Shown: piece by piece, positions 47,768-56,234 of the stretch
How the letters are laid out: every line of letters starts with the position of its first letter
How positions within the stretch are numbered: position 1 is the stretch's first letter
NCBI RefSeq assembly: GCF_001422645.1
Contig: NZ_LMLR01000012.1
Coordinates: forward strand, 62,390-126,389
Reading direction: 5' to 3'
DNA length: 64,000 nt
From: Arthrobacter sp. Leaf69
GTDB lineage: Bacteria > Actinomycetota > Actinomycetes > Actinomycetales > Micrococcaceae
The notes under the pieces: generated by a model
Databases searched by the model: none
What the model was told of the DNA's origin: nothing
The model's input: the letters and a program-made list of their open reading frames with translations, nothing else
Translations under genes and position numbers: made by a program

Positions 47768-48097
47768 ATGGGCACTGAAACCGCCGACGTGATCGGCCAT
47801 GATGTCACCACCATCACCTGCGTGTGCGGCAACACCGTCAGCAAGGACGGGTTGATCCAGGCCAATGCACAGGGCGTCCCCGTCTACAGCGGAGACAGCA
47901 CCCCGGTCCCGGCCGGGCTGGCGGCATGGCCTGCGGATGAGGATCTCTACACCCTGTGCCCCTCCTGCGGCCGCGTGTACTGTGACTCGGTCATCGAAGA
48001 GACAGGAACAGCGCCTGTTGCTTTCCGGGTCGACGTCGCCGCCGACCCCATCGCCGAGGCCATCAAAGTCCATTGGCAGCTCAGCACCCAGGACTGA
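47768..48097 (+). CDS. Small Cys-rich protein, putative zinc ribbon
   Basis: The 109-residue protein has a CVC pair and a later CPSCGRVYC set, four or more Cys likely to bind zinc or an Fe-S cluster. GGGGAGG directly before ATG 47768 fixes the start rather than the ATG 12 codons upstream. It follows sqr by 105 bp and may be part of sulfur metabolism, but I do not recognise the family. Confidence 0.7.
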   Translation: MGTETADVIGHDVTTITCVCGNTVSKDGLIQANAQGVPVYSGDSTPVPAGLAAWPADEDLYTLCPSCGRVYCDSVIEETGTAPVAFRVDVAADPIAEAIKVHWQLSTQD

Positions 48098-48107
48098 ATC
48101 TGCCAAG

Positions 48108-48145
48108 CGGACGACGGCGGGACCTCCCGCCGTCGTCCGGCGTCA
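48108..48145 (+). terminator. Strong terminator hairpin
   Basis: A 14-bp perfect stem (cggacgacggcggg, 48108-48121, with 48126-48139) and a 4-base loop are followed by GCGTCATTTT. It lies 10 bp past the small Cys-rich gene. Confidence 0.8.
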
Positions 48146-48274
48146 TTTTGGATGTTGACCGAGCCGAGCTGTCCTTGGGGACCGAGGGTCTGAGGCATCG
48201 CACGGGACGCCGCCCTGTTCAAAGCCGACTAAGCCAACGACGGTCGAACCGGTTTGGCGACGCTCCCCTAACGA

Positions 48275-49237
48275 TTAGTCCACGGACCGGGCCAAGGCAG
48301 CGATATCCCTGGGTGTGGTCCGGCAGCACCCTCCTATGATCCGCGCACCCAGTTCCTGCCAGGTGGCTGCCCCTTCCGCAAGGCTTGAAGGCTGCGAGCC
48401 ACGGGATTCTGCGGCGCCGGACACCGCCTCGCCCGGTCCCCAGGTCTTGCTGACCGGGTCATAACATTCGCCCGAATTCGGGTACACGACCAGTGGCTTA
48501 CTCGTGGCTTGACGAAGGGCCTCAAGGGAGGGCGAAACCAGCTCCAACGGCACACAATTCACACCGATGGCTGCCACGTGCGGATGTCCTCCGCAGAGCC
48601 CTGCGACGTCGGCCAGAGAAGTCCCGTCGCTGATACGCTCACCGTCCCGGAGTGTGAAGGAGAACCAGGACTCGACGTCGAACTCTTCCACCAGGTCCAA
48701 TAGCGCCTCGGCCTCCGGGAGTGATGGCAGCGTCTCACATGCCACGAAATCGGCCCCTGCCCCCACCAACGCCGCAATCCGTGGCCGGTGGAAGTCCATG
48801 AAACCGCGCTTTCCGAGGACGTAGTCACCCCGGTATTCCGATCCGTCCGCGAGGTAGGCGCCATAAGGGCCCACAGACCCGGCAACCAGCAACGGACCAG
48901 CACCCGGATGTTCGTTCAGGTGCTCGCGCCGCGCCTCGTCGGCCAAGCGCACACTCAATTCCACCAACTCCAGCGCTTTGGCCTCGACAATGCCGCGCTG
49001 AAGGAATCCTTGAGGCGTGGCCTGATAGCTCGCCGTGATGGCGACCGCGGCGCCGGCGCGGAAGTAATCGCGGTGGACCTGCCTGATTAAATCCGGCTGT
49101 TCCAACAGGACTTTGGCAGACCAGAGGGGGTCTGCCAGATCACAGCCGCGCGCCTCAAGCTCTGTAGCGAGCGCACCGTCCGCCACTACTTTTTCGCCGG
49201 CCCTGAGCATGTGGGACAACTTCGCGTTCCTGGGCAT
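48275..49237 (-). CDS. mmuM: Homocysteine S-methyltransferase
   Basis: The 320-residue zinc enzyme transfers a methyl group (typically from S-methylmethionine) to homocysteine to give methionine. It has DGALATELEARG at the start, GVNC in the middle and the GGCCRTTP zinc site at the end. AGGAAGGG lies 6 bases before ATG 49237, so the TTG two codons earlier is not used. It is divergent from the 49351 gene. Confidence 0.92.
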   Translation of the reverse strand: MPRNAKLSHMLRAGEKVVADGALATELEARGCDLADPLWSAKVLLEQPDLIRQVHRDYFRAGAAVAITASYQATPQGFLQRGIVEAKALELVELSVRLADEARREHLNEHPGAGPLLVAGSVGPYGAYLADGSEYRGDYVLGKRGFMDFHRPRIAALVGAGADFVACETLPSLPEAEALLDLVEEFDVESWFSFTLRDGERISDGTSLADVAGLCGGHPHVAAIGVNCVPLELVSPSLEALRQATSKPLVVYPNSGECYDPVSKTWGPGEAVSGAAESRGSQPSSLAEGAATWQELGARIIGGCCRTTPRDIAALARSVD

Positions 49238-49274
49238 CAGCAACCCTTCCTGCTAGTCGTAATAAGCATTTGTA

Positions 49275-49322
49275 GTTGCTTGTAATGATCATCACTATAT
49301 GTCACGATGACACTCAAGCAAC
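49275..49322. promoter_or_regulatory. Long-spaced inverted repeat between divergent operons
   Basis: gttgcttg (49275-49282) and caagcaac (49315-49322) are exact reverse complements 32 bp apart, with TGATCATCA in the middle. They sit in the control region shared by mmuM and the 49351 gene; an IclR protein from the cluster is a candidate binder. Confidence 0.5.
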
Positions 49323-49350
49323 CTGAGAACCGCGAGGAAGAGGCGTCCCC

Positions 49351-49800
49351 ATGGACATTGAGATGAAGACCGTCCGTAAGCTGCGCGTGCATTGGCCCAT
49401 ATCGTCAGAGATTTTCACTCGGCTCACAAAGGGCGAAGCCGAGGCATTTCAGGATGACCAAGGCATAGCGGCACTGCTCCAGGCTTTGGCAGCATCCCCG
49501 GAACTGGGTGATTTCGGAAACTACAGGCACGTCTTTGAGTCTGGTGTCGGTTTTGAGGGATTCACCGTGTCGGAGGGAGCCAACCCCACGCTGGGGCAGG
49601 TGGGACAGCGGACGATTTCGACGACCCTTGCCTTCACCACGTACTTCGACGCTGCCTTGGAGGACGCCGCAGTGGACCGGATCATACGCCGCATCGTGGA
49701 AATCCATCCTTGGGAAGTGCCGGTCATCGAACTGTCCGGGCCTCTCAGTGTCTCTTGCACGGCGTTGGCGGCAGCCTACGACCACCAGGCCGCGTCATGA
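49351..49800 (+). CDS. Small protein with CutA/NIF3-C-like ending, unknown function
   Basis: The 149-residue protein ends with a FTTYFDAALEDAAVDRIIRRIVEIHPWEVPVIELSG stretch that looks like the HPYE-P segment of NIF3 C-terminal and CutA-like alpha/beta domains. It overlaps the cyclase-family gene by four bases (ATGA). I do not recognise a named family; the pairing with a hydrolase suggests a helper or substrate-binding role. Confidence 0.6.
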   Translation: MDIEMKTVRKLRVHWPISSEIFTRLTKGEAEAFQDDQGIAALLQALAASPELGDFGNYRHVFESGVGFEGFTVSEGANPTLGQVGQRTISTTLAFTTYFDAALEDAAVDRIIRRIVEIHPWEVPVIELSGPLSVSCTALAAAYDHQAAS

Positions 49801-50549
49801 TTGGAGCCACCAAGACGGCACTCTGGGACGATCTCCAGCCGCTGCTTGCCGGCAGGACATTTACCGATTTGACGCATGCCTTCCACCCCGGTCAGCCGCA
49901 TTTCCCGGCATTCCCGGACGAGGTCAGGGAAGCTGTGTACGACCTGGCGAAGGGCGACGGGTTCACCGCCGACCGCTATTCCATCATCGGGCAATGGGGA
50001 ACGCACGTTGATCCCCCCTCGCACTTCATCCGCGGGGGCCTGACGCTGGACCAGATCCCGGTTGAGGACATGGTCCTTCCCCTGGTCATCCTGGACATCA
50101 CCGATCGAGTCGGTGCAAACGCTGATGCCTGCCCTACGGTGGAGGATATCCAGGCGTGGGAGTGCCGCAACGGCACCGTCCCGGCGGGCTCCTTTGTAGC
50201 CCTGCGGACCGGGTGGAGCCGTCGCTGGCCTGACGCGGACGCGATGGCAAACAGGGACGGCGCGGGCGTCAGCCACACGCCGGGCTGGTCGCAGGAAGTT
50301 CTCACGTTCCTGATAGAAGAGCGGTCAATTGCGGCTCTCGGCCATGAACAGACGGACACGGATCCGGGATTAGCCACTTCCCGGCAGGATTTCAGCCTGG
50401 AGACCTACGTTCTGGCGAAGAACCGCTGGCAGATCGAGCTACTGGCAAACCTTGATGGGCTTCCCGAAGCGGGAGCCGCGCTCATTGCAACATGGCCGAA
50501 GCCGCTACAGGGCAGCGGCTTTCCCGCCAGGGTCTTTGCAATCCACTAA
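49797..50549 (+). CDS. Cyclase-family (kynurenine-formamidase-like) metal hydrolase
   Basis: The 250-residue hydrolase has the metal signature near IIGQWGTHVDPPSHF, where the usual first His of H-x-G-T-H is a Gln. Other typical parts are TDLTHAFHPGQPHFPAFP and GHEQTDTDPGLA. It probably hydrolyses an amide or lactone ring; the true substrate is unknown. It is followed by an IclR gene. Confidence 0.85.
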   Translation: MIGATKTALWDDLQPLLAGRTFTDLTHAFHPGQPHFPAFPDEVREAVYDLAKGDGFTADRYSIIGQWGTHVDPPSHFIRGGLTLDQIPVEDMVLPLVILDITDRVGANADACPTVEDIQAWECRNGTVPAGSFVALRTGWSRRWPDADAMANRDGAGVSHTPGWSQEVLTFLIEERSIAALGHEQTDTDPGLATSRQDFSLETYVLAKNRWQIELLANLDGLPEAGAALIATWPKPLQGSGFPARVFAIH

Positions 50550-50581
50550 AACGGGTCCATCCGGCGACTAGAATCGGGTCC

Positions 50582-51358
50582 ATGCCTAAGACATCCAGCA
50601 TGGGGCGCGGAATCATGGCCGTCTTCGCGGTTGGCTCCCGCAACGCAAAAGGCCTCCCCGGCGGGACTGTCGCCGACATAGCAGCCGATTTGGGCAAGGA
50701 CCGCAGCCAGGTTTCGCGGAGTCTGCGGGGAGCACAGCAGGAGGGCTTCCTGGAACGCCGGGAACAGCGGTCCTACGCGTTGGACTGGTCGCTCTTTACG
50801 GACGCGCAGCTGCTGACAGAGCAACGGCTGCAGACCGACGGCGCAACTGCCCTGGAAGGCCTTGCCCGCGAAACGGACGAAGGGTGCTTTCTGGGTGTGC
50901 TGAGCGGAGACAGCACGGTGACCATCGGTGAACGCGTTCCGACCAGCAGCCATATGGTCGGCTCGTGGCTGGGCCGGCCCTACCCTGCTTACTGCAGTGA
51001 CGCCGGCCAGGCATTGCTGTGGGAGGCGTCGGACGCCGAGGTCCGAACCGTTCTTGCTGCCGCTGCATTCGTCCGCCATGGCCCCAACACGCCCGTGGAT
51101 GTCGAGGACTTCCTCACCCGGCTGCGTGACGCGCGTGCGCGGGGCTACTCCATCGTCGATGAGGAGGCCGAGCCCGGCCTCTATTCCCTGGCCGTTCCGA
51201 TCCGGGATTTCAAAGGCGACGTGGCGGCTGCGCTACAGGTTGTAGGGCCCAAGAAGCGGCTGGAGCCGCGTCGTGAACTCTGCGCCGCGGCTCTGGTGAG
51301 GTGGGGACGGTGGCTGGAGTCGTCGCTTGGTCACTCGTCGCCGCAGGAGCAGGCTTAG
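50582..51358 (+). CDS. IclR-family transcriptional regulator
   Basis: The 258-residue regulator has an N-terminal winged helix (TVADIAADLGKDRSQVSRSLRGAQQEGFLERR) and the IclR effector domain (PYPAYCSDAGQALLWEAS, SLAVPIRDFKGDVAAALQVVGP). It starts 32 bp after the cyclase gene and likely controls that set. Its stop overlaps the stop of the convergent IclR gene by four bases. Confidence 0.88.
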   Translation: MPKTSSMGRGIMAVFAVGSRNAKGLPGGTVADIAADLGKDRSQVSRSLRGAQQEGFLERREQRSYALDWSLFTDAQLLTEQRLQTDGATALEGLARETDEGCFLGVLSGDSTVTIGERVPTSSHMVGSWLGRPYPAYCSDAGQALLWEASDAEVRTVLAAAAFVRHGPNTPVDVEDFLTRLRDARARGYSIVDEEAEPGLYSLAVPIRDFKGDVAAALQVVGPKKRLEPRRELCAAALVRWGRWLESSLGHSSPQEQA

Positions 51359-52155
51359 CTGGGAATGCCTTCGTGACCGGCATCGTCCCGCGCACTGAGG
51401 TCGCAGGGCCCGAGCCGTCCAGCGGCTTCCGCCATGGCCTTGGCGATGCGCTTGGCAATCGGTTCGATCGCGTTCCGGGCGCCTAGGACACTAAGGGCGG
51501 CAAGAATCGTTCCCTCAGCGTTGCGGACAGGGACTGCCAGTTCATAGATGCCGTGCTCGAACTCTTCCGCCGCCACGATGAAGCCGCGGGGCCTGTCCCG
51601 GTCCATCAGTTCGAAGACCTCAGCCGGCGAATGAGCCGCTCCCGGACCGCCGACGCCGATGAAGCTGACCTCGCTGAGCAGGTCATTAATCGTCGATTGT
51701 TCGTGGTCCCAAAGCAGCGCCCGGCCGGATCCGGTGCACCATACCGGTGTCACCATACCGGGCTTTACGAAGCTTCCGGGGAGGGCATCGTTGGTGGAAG
51801 CCCGCAGGAGAATGACGCGGAAGCCGTCGCGGACGGAGATTCTGAATCTGAGGCCGAACGTGGCCACCAAAGTTTCCAGCTCGGTTCTTGAGTCGCGAAC
51901 CCAGCCGCTGTTAAGCGAGTCCGCCAAGGCGAAGAATCGCGGACCAGTTCGAAATGGCCCCCTCTCGACACGTTCCAACAGTCCCAGATCGCACAATTCC
52001 TGGGTCAGCCGGGACACACGGCTCTGTTCCAGGTCAAGTTCGGAGGCGAGCTGAGATACGCCTAGAAGCCGCCTGCCCCACTTTTCCCGGTCCGCGACCA
52101 AGCGGACAATGCGAAGACCTTGTGTCATGGACGACGATTCCGAGGAAGAATCCAC
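51355..52155 (-). CDS. IclR-family transcriptional regulator
   Basis: The 266-residue regulator has a winged helix (LLGVSQLASELDLEQSRVSRLTQELCDLGLLERVERG) and an IclR effector domain with VWCTGSGRALLWDHE and ELAVPVRNAEGTILAALSVLG. GTG at 52155 is chosen because GAAGGAG lies 8 bases ahead; an ATG further in would cut the N-terminus. It is the last gene of the permease-racemase operon and likely regulates it and/or the divergent catabolic operon. Confidence 0.85.
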   Translation of the reverse strand: MDSSSESSSMTQGLRIVRLVADREKWGRRLLGVSQLASELDLEQSRVSRLTQELCDLGLLERVERGPFRTGPRFFALADSLNSGWVRDSRTELETLVATFGLRFRISVRDGFRVILLRASTNDALPGSFVKPGMVTPVWCTGSGRALLWDHEQSTINDLLSEVSFIGVGGPGAAHSPAEVFELMDRDRPRGFIVAAEEFEHGIYELAVPVRNAEGTILAALSVLGARNAIEPIAKRIAKAMAEAAGRLGPCDLSARDDAGHEGIPS

Positions 52156-52192
52156 TGTCAACGCTCCTTCCGCCCGATAGCCACGCCCATTC

Positions 52193-53356
52193 TCACACGT
52201 CCTTAGGGCTGACAAGGATGCGGCGCCCTCCCGCCCACACGGTATAAAGGTCAGCGAGGATGGCCGAATTCGCTGTTTCCAGCTCTTCGGCGGTGATTTC
52301 TTCGCTTCCTTGCCGCCCGAAGAGCACCACCTCGTCCCCGGGAGAGACATCCGCGATGTCGGTGACATCTACCACCATGGAATTCATGGAGACAAGGTCC
52401 ACAATGGCAGCACGGCGGCCATGAACGAGCACGCTGCCCTGGCATGCCAGGGCACGGCGGTACCCGTCGCCGTAGCCTGCGGTCACCGATGCCAGCCTGG
52501 AATCCCGCGTCAGGGTATGCGTGAGCCCGTAGCCGACCTTGCTGCCGGTGGCATAGCTGTTGACGGAGGCGATTCTGGCCTTGAAGCTCAGGCACCGTTG
52601 AAACTGTCCCTGCGCCGGATCCGAATCGCCGTAGAGCACCGCCCCGGCACGGACCATGTCCAGCCAGGTACCGGGCATGTGCATCGCGGCGTAGGAATTC
52701 GCGCAATGCAGGAGGACATCCTCTCGGGGAATGCCGGTTAGCTGAAGCAGGGTCATCGCCTGGCTGTGAAAACGCCAAAGGCCCTGTTCGATATGCCGGT
52801 TATCGTCTGTGGGGAAGTGGGTCATGATCCCAGCCAGTTGAAGCCACGGGTGGCTGACGATGCCTACAGCGCAGGCCCGGCCGAGCGGGGTGGAGACATC
52901 GAGGCTGTGCCTGCTCATCCCGGAAGAATTGATGTCGAGATGGATTCGAATCGATTTTCCCGCGTCGGCGGCGATGTTGTGCATCTCCCACGCGCTCTCC
53001 GGATCGGCGACAAGTTCTTCGATGTCATGGTCCAGCCCGGCTTTTATCTCCTGCGGCGCTGCGGCACGGACACGCAGGATCCGGCCCTCAAAACCGCAGC
53101 GGCGCGCGAGGGCCGCCTCCTCGTTATTTCCGACTCCGACGAAAGGGACGCCAAGCCGTACGAGGGATGGGAGCACCAGGTCAGCTCCATGGCCGTAGGC
53201 ATCGGCCTTGACCACCGCGCACAGAAGCGCTTGATGATCGATCATCGACAGGACGCCGCGGACATTTGACTCGAAGGCGACGGCGTCAATCTCCAGCCAG
53301 TTGCCGACGTTCTGGATGGAGCTGCCCACATGGTGCATCAGGTGTTGGGATTTCAT
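52193..53356 (-). CDS. alr: Alanine racemase-family PLP enzyme
   Basis: The 387-residue enzyme has the PLP lysine K50 in AVVKADAYGHG and the opposite catalytic Tyr in SKVGYGLTHTL, as in Alr. The usual SMD motif near the C-terminus is VSMNSMVVDV. It is placed between an amino-acid permease and an IclR gene, so it may be a catabolic racemase that turns a D-amino acid into its L-form; the broad-specificity option cannot be ruled out. Confidence 0.87.
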   Translation of the reverse strand: MKSQHLMHHVGSSIQNVGNWLEIDAVAFESNVRGVLSMIDHQALLCAVVKADAYGHGADLVLPSLVRLGVPFVGVGNNEEAALARRCGFEGRILRVRAAAPQEIKAGLDHDIEELVADPESAWEMHNIAADAGKSIRIHLDINSSGMSRHSLDVSTPLGRACAVGIVSHPWLQLAGIMTHFPTDDNRHIEQGLWRFHSQAMTLLQLTGIPREDVLLHCANSYAAMHMPGTWLDMVRAGAVLYGDSDPAQGQFQRCLSFKARIASVNSYATGSKVGYGLTHTLTRDSRLASVTAGYGDGYRRALACQGSVLVHGRRAAIVDLVSMNSMVVDVTDIADVSPGDEVVLFGRQGSEEITAEELETANSAILADLYTVWAGGRRILVSPKDV

Positions 53357-53439
53357 GTCTTATCCGTGGGACAGCTTCGCGGCCGGGGACACGGAACGCC
53401 CAGGCCGCGAAGCTGAGTTGATGAGGGTGAACGGTGCAA

Positions 53440-54879
53440 CTAGGCCGACTCGACCGTTCGCGGCTGGCGCCCGTACTTGAAGTAGAAAAAGGCGTAGCAG
53501 GCACCCACGAAGGGAACTCCGAAGTACAGTGCCGCGATCTGGTTCGGGTCAAAGGCAATACCGATGAGCGAAACGAGGCACAGCGTGAAAGCCAGGATCG
53601 GGACCAGCGGAAACAACGGGGCCCGGTACGGAAGGGCTGCGACATCGCCACCGTTTTTGACGAAAGCCCTCCGGTGGAAGAAGTGCGAGGCAACGATCGA
53701 CATCCAGACCCCCACGACGGCGAAGCCCGCAACCGAAACGAGGGCCAGGTACACCGTTTCGGGTGCCATGACACTGCTGATAAGCGAGGCCAGGCCGCCC
53801 AGCATGCTGACGGACAGCGCAACCATGGGGATACCGCGTTGGGTTAGTTTCTTCAGCACCCGCGGGGCGTGTCCCTCATCGGCGAGGGAGTAGAGCATCC
53901 GGGCGCAGGAGAATAGGCCGCTGTTGCCGGCGGACAGAAGTGCCGTGATGATAACGAAGTTCATGATGTCGGCGGCAAACGGAACACCGATGGAGGAGAA
54001 GACTGTCACGAACGGACTTTCGTCCAGTCCGACCTCGTCAAACGGGACGGTTGCGGCGATGACGGCGATCGCACCGACGAAGAAGATGAGCAGGCGCACG
54101 ACTGTACTGCGCATCGCCTTGGGGATGCTGGTGGCGGGATCTGCCGTCTCGCCTGCGGCAACGCCGATGAGCTCGGATCCGGAGAAAGCGTAGAACACCG
54201 CAAGTGCCGTCACGAGCACACCCGTAAAGCCGTTAGGGAAAAGGCCGCCGGCAGTGTTGAAGTTCTCGAACAGGACGGGGTGGTTGCCTCCCTCGCTGAG
54301 CGGATGAAAACCGAACAATGCGGCGCCGCCGAGAACAATGAGGCCCACGATCGCTGCGACTTTGACGATGGCGAACCAGAACTCGGATTCGCCAAAGAAC
54401 TTCGAGGAAACTGCGTTGAGGCCGAACAGGAGTGAGGCGAAAATTAAGCACCAAACCCACACATCTATGCCCGGGAACCAGCGTTGCATGAGGAGACCGG
54501 AGGCTGTGAACTCCGATCCGATGGCTACGGCCCAGCAAAGCCAGTACAGCCAGGCCGTGGCGAAGCCGGTGGCGGGCCCGATGGACCTTGCGGCGTAAAT
54601 GTGGAACGCACCCGAGACCGGGTAGGCGATGGCAAGTTCGCCGAGGCAGGCCATCACGAGATACACCACAAAGGAGCCGATGAGGTAGGCGATGACGGCA
54701 CCAAGCGGACCGGCCTGGGAAATCGTGTAACCCGAACTCAGGAAGAGTCCGGATCCGATCACGCCGCCCATGGCGATCATGACGAGATGCCGCGGCCCCA
54801 TGGACCGGCGGAGCCCTGGTTCGGCCACCGGCGGGGCCGTTGGGTGTTGTTCAAGCTTGATGGTTGATGAGGATTCCAT
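53440..54879 (-). CDS. Amino-acid permease, APC (AAT) family
   Basis: The 479-residue transporter has 12 helices and the APC family N-terminus: MGPRHLVMIAMGGVIGSGLFLSSG, then GELAIAYPVSGAFHIYA. The helix 8 region (FAVFYAFSGSELIGVAAGE-like) is intact. GGGAG precedes the ATG. It probably imports the amino acid degraded by the divergent genes. It is transcribed with alr and iclR. Confidence 0.92.
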   Translation of the reverse strand: MESSSTIKLEQHPTAPPVAEPGLRRSMGPRHLVMIAMGGVIGSGLFLSSGYTISQAGPLGAVIAYLIGSFVVYLVMACLGELAIAYPVSGAFHIYAARSIGPATGFATAWLYWLCWAVAIGSEFTASGLLMQRWFPGIDVWVWCLIFASLLFGLNAVSSKFFGESEFWFAIVKVAAIVGLIVLGGAALFGFHPLSEGGNHPVLFENFNTAGGLFPNGFTGVLVTALAVFYAFSGSELIGVAAGETADPATSIPKAMRSTVVRLLIFFVGAIAVIAATVPFDEVGLDESPFVTVFSSIGVPFAADIMNFVIITALLSAGNSGLFSCARMLYSLADEGHAPRVLKKLTQRGIPMVALSVSMLGGLASLISSVMAPETVYLALVSVAGFAVVGVWMSIVASHFFHRRAFVKNGGDVAALPYRAPLFPLVPILAFTLCLVSLIGIAFDPNQIAALYFGVPFVGACYAFFYFKYGRQPRTVESA

Positions 54880-55181
54880 GGTGTCTCCCAGGTGAGTGGT
54901 CAGGTCAGCGGCGATCGGTGCGCGTGAGCCTCGGGTTGAAGCGCCACGGGGTGGCTGGAGCTGCACAAGAGGATGGTGACGAAGGTAACACGGAATGGCC
55001 CTAGCGGTCATTAAAAACATCCAAACATGCATATGTCGCACGTATGTTACTTGGGGTCGTAGGTGTCGAATCGACATGCGGATGGTCAGTTCGCCCCGTT
55101 CTTCGGTCAAAATCACATGCCCTGACGGACACGCAGTGCCGTCAATATTGGGTGACCAACCTTATTGACTGAAGGAGCACC
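54880..55181. promoter_or_regulatory. 302-bp divergent control region of the amino-acid catabolic island
   Basis: This gap separates the permease-alr-iclR operon from hom-aldH-aspA. It is AT-richer than its flanks around 55004-55062 and contains ACATGCATATGT and ACGTATGT (55021-55045), near-repeats of an ACATATG/ACATACG half-site on one strand. AAGGAG (55172-55177) is the hom ribosome-binding site. The regulator that binds here (IclR or Lrp) is not known. Confidence 0.5.
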
Positions 55182-56234
55182 ATGACCACGTATGACATCG
55201 CGCTGATCGGCTTCGGCGGCGTAAACAGGACCCTGGCCGAACTGATCGCCACACGCGGCGAGGCACTTCGTTCAGATTTGGGTTTTGGCCTGCGGGTAGT
55301 TGCCATCACCGATCTTCGCCTCGGATCGCTGGTCCAGTCCGAGGGAATTGATCTTTCCATGGCCCTGAACCTGGGCAGCGGCGGGGAAACCTTCGCCGAG
55401 CATGGCGGATCCGCGGACACCCACAACGAAGCAGTCATCCGTACATGCCCAGCGGACATCATCTGCGAGGCCACCTACACAAACCCCGAAGACGGCGAGC
55501 CTGCCGTGTCCCACGTCCGATGGGCGCTCGAAGCCGGCAAGAGCGTGTGCACCACGAACAAAGGTCCGGTTGCTCTCCGCGGTGCCGAACTGACGTCAAT
55601 GGCCGAACAGAACGGAGTGCATTTCGAGTTCGAAGGTGCCGTCATGAGCGGCACACCCGTCATCCGCTTGGCCAAGAAGATGTTCGCTGGCCTCAAGCTG
55701 AACGGCTTCGAAGGCATCCTCAACGGCACCAGCAACTACGTGCTGGGGCGGATGGAAGCAGGTTTGGACTACGACGCGGCCATTTGCGAGGCACAGGAAC
55801 TTGGCTACGCCGAGGCAAATCCCGCAGCAGATGTCGAGGGTTACGACGTTCAGCTCAAAGTCCTGATCCTCGCCAACGAGCTTCTCGATGCCGGCATCGA
55901 ACTCAAGGATGTTCAGCGGCACGGAATCTCGACGGTGACGCCGGAAGATATCCAGAACGCTGCCCGGGCAGGACGCCGCTGGAAACTGGTCGGTTCGGCT
56001 CAGCGGAACCCCGACGGGACCATAACAGCAGGTGTTAATCCCGTCGAGCTGCCCCTCGACCACGGGCTGGCCGGGGTTTCGGGCGCGACGAACGCCGTCG
56101 CCTTCGATACCGATCTCCTGGGTCAAGTCACCGTCTCGGGACCGGGAGCCGGTCGCGTGGAGACCGCTTATGCGTTGCTTTCTGACATCATCGCCATGCA
56201 CGCTGCCAAGACGGAGGCAGTTGCACATGTCTGA
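55182..56234 (+). CDS. hom: Homoserine dehydrogenase, catabolic type without ACT domain
   Basis: The 350-residue enzyme has the NAD(P) motif [14 protein letters not shown], the [11 protein letters not shown] lysine motif, [15 protein letters not shown] and [22 protein letters not shown] with the catalytic Asp/Lys. It is about 80 residues shorter than the biosynthetic enzyme because the C-terminal ACT feedback domain is missing, so it should be insensitive to threonine. It heads the catabolic operon and overlaps the next gene by 8 bases, so it likely runs in the homoserine-to-aspartate-semialdehyde direction. Confidence 0.88.
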   Translation: MTTYDIALIGFGGVNRTLAELIATRGEALRSDLGFGLRVVAITDLRLGSLVQSEGIDLSMALNLGSGGETFAEHGGSADTHNEAVIRTCPADIICEATYTNPEDGEPAVSHVRWALEAGKSVCTTNKGPVALRGAELTSMAEQNGVHFEFEGAVMSGTPVIRLAKKMFAGLKLNGFEGILNGTSNYVLGRMEAGLDYDAAICEAQELGYAEANPAADVEGYDVQLKVLILANELLDAGIELKDVQRHGISTVTPEDIQNAARAGRRWKLVGSAQRNPDGTITAGVNPVELPLDHGLAGVSGATNAVAFDTDLLGQVTVSGPGAGRVETAYALLSDIIAMHAAKTEAVAHV

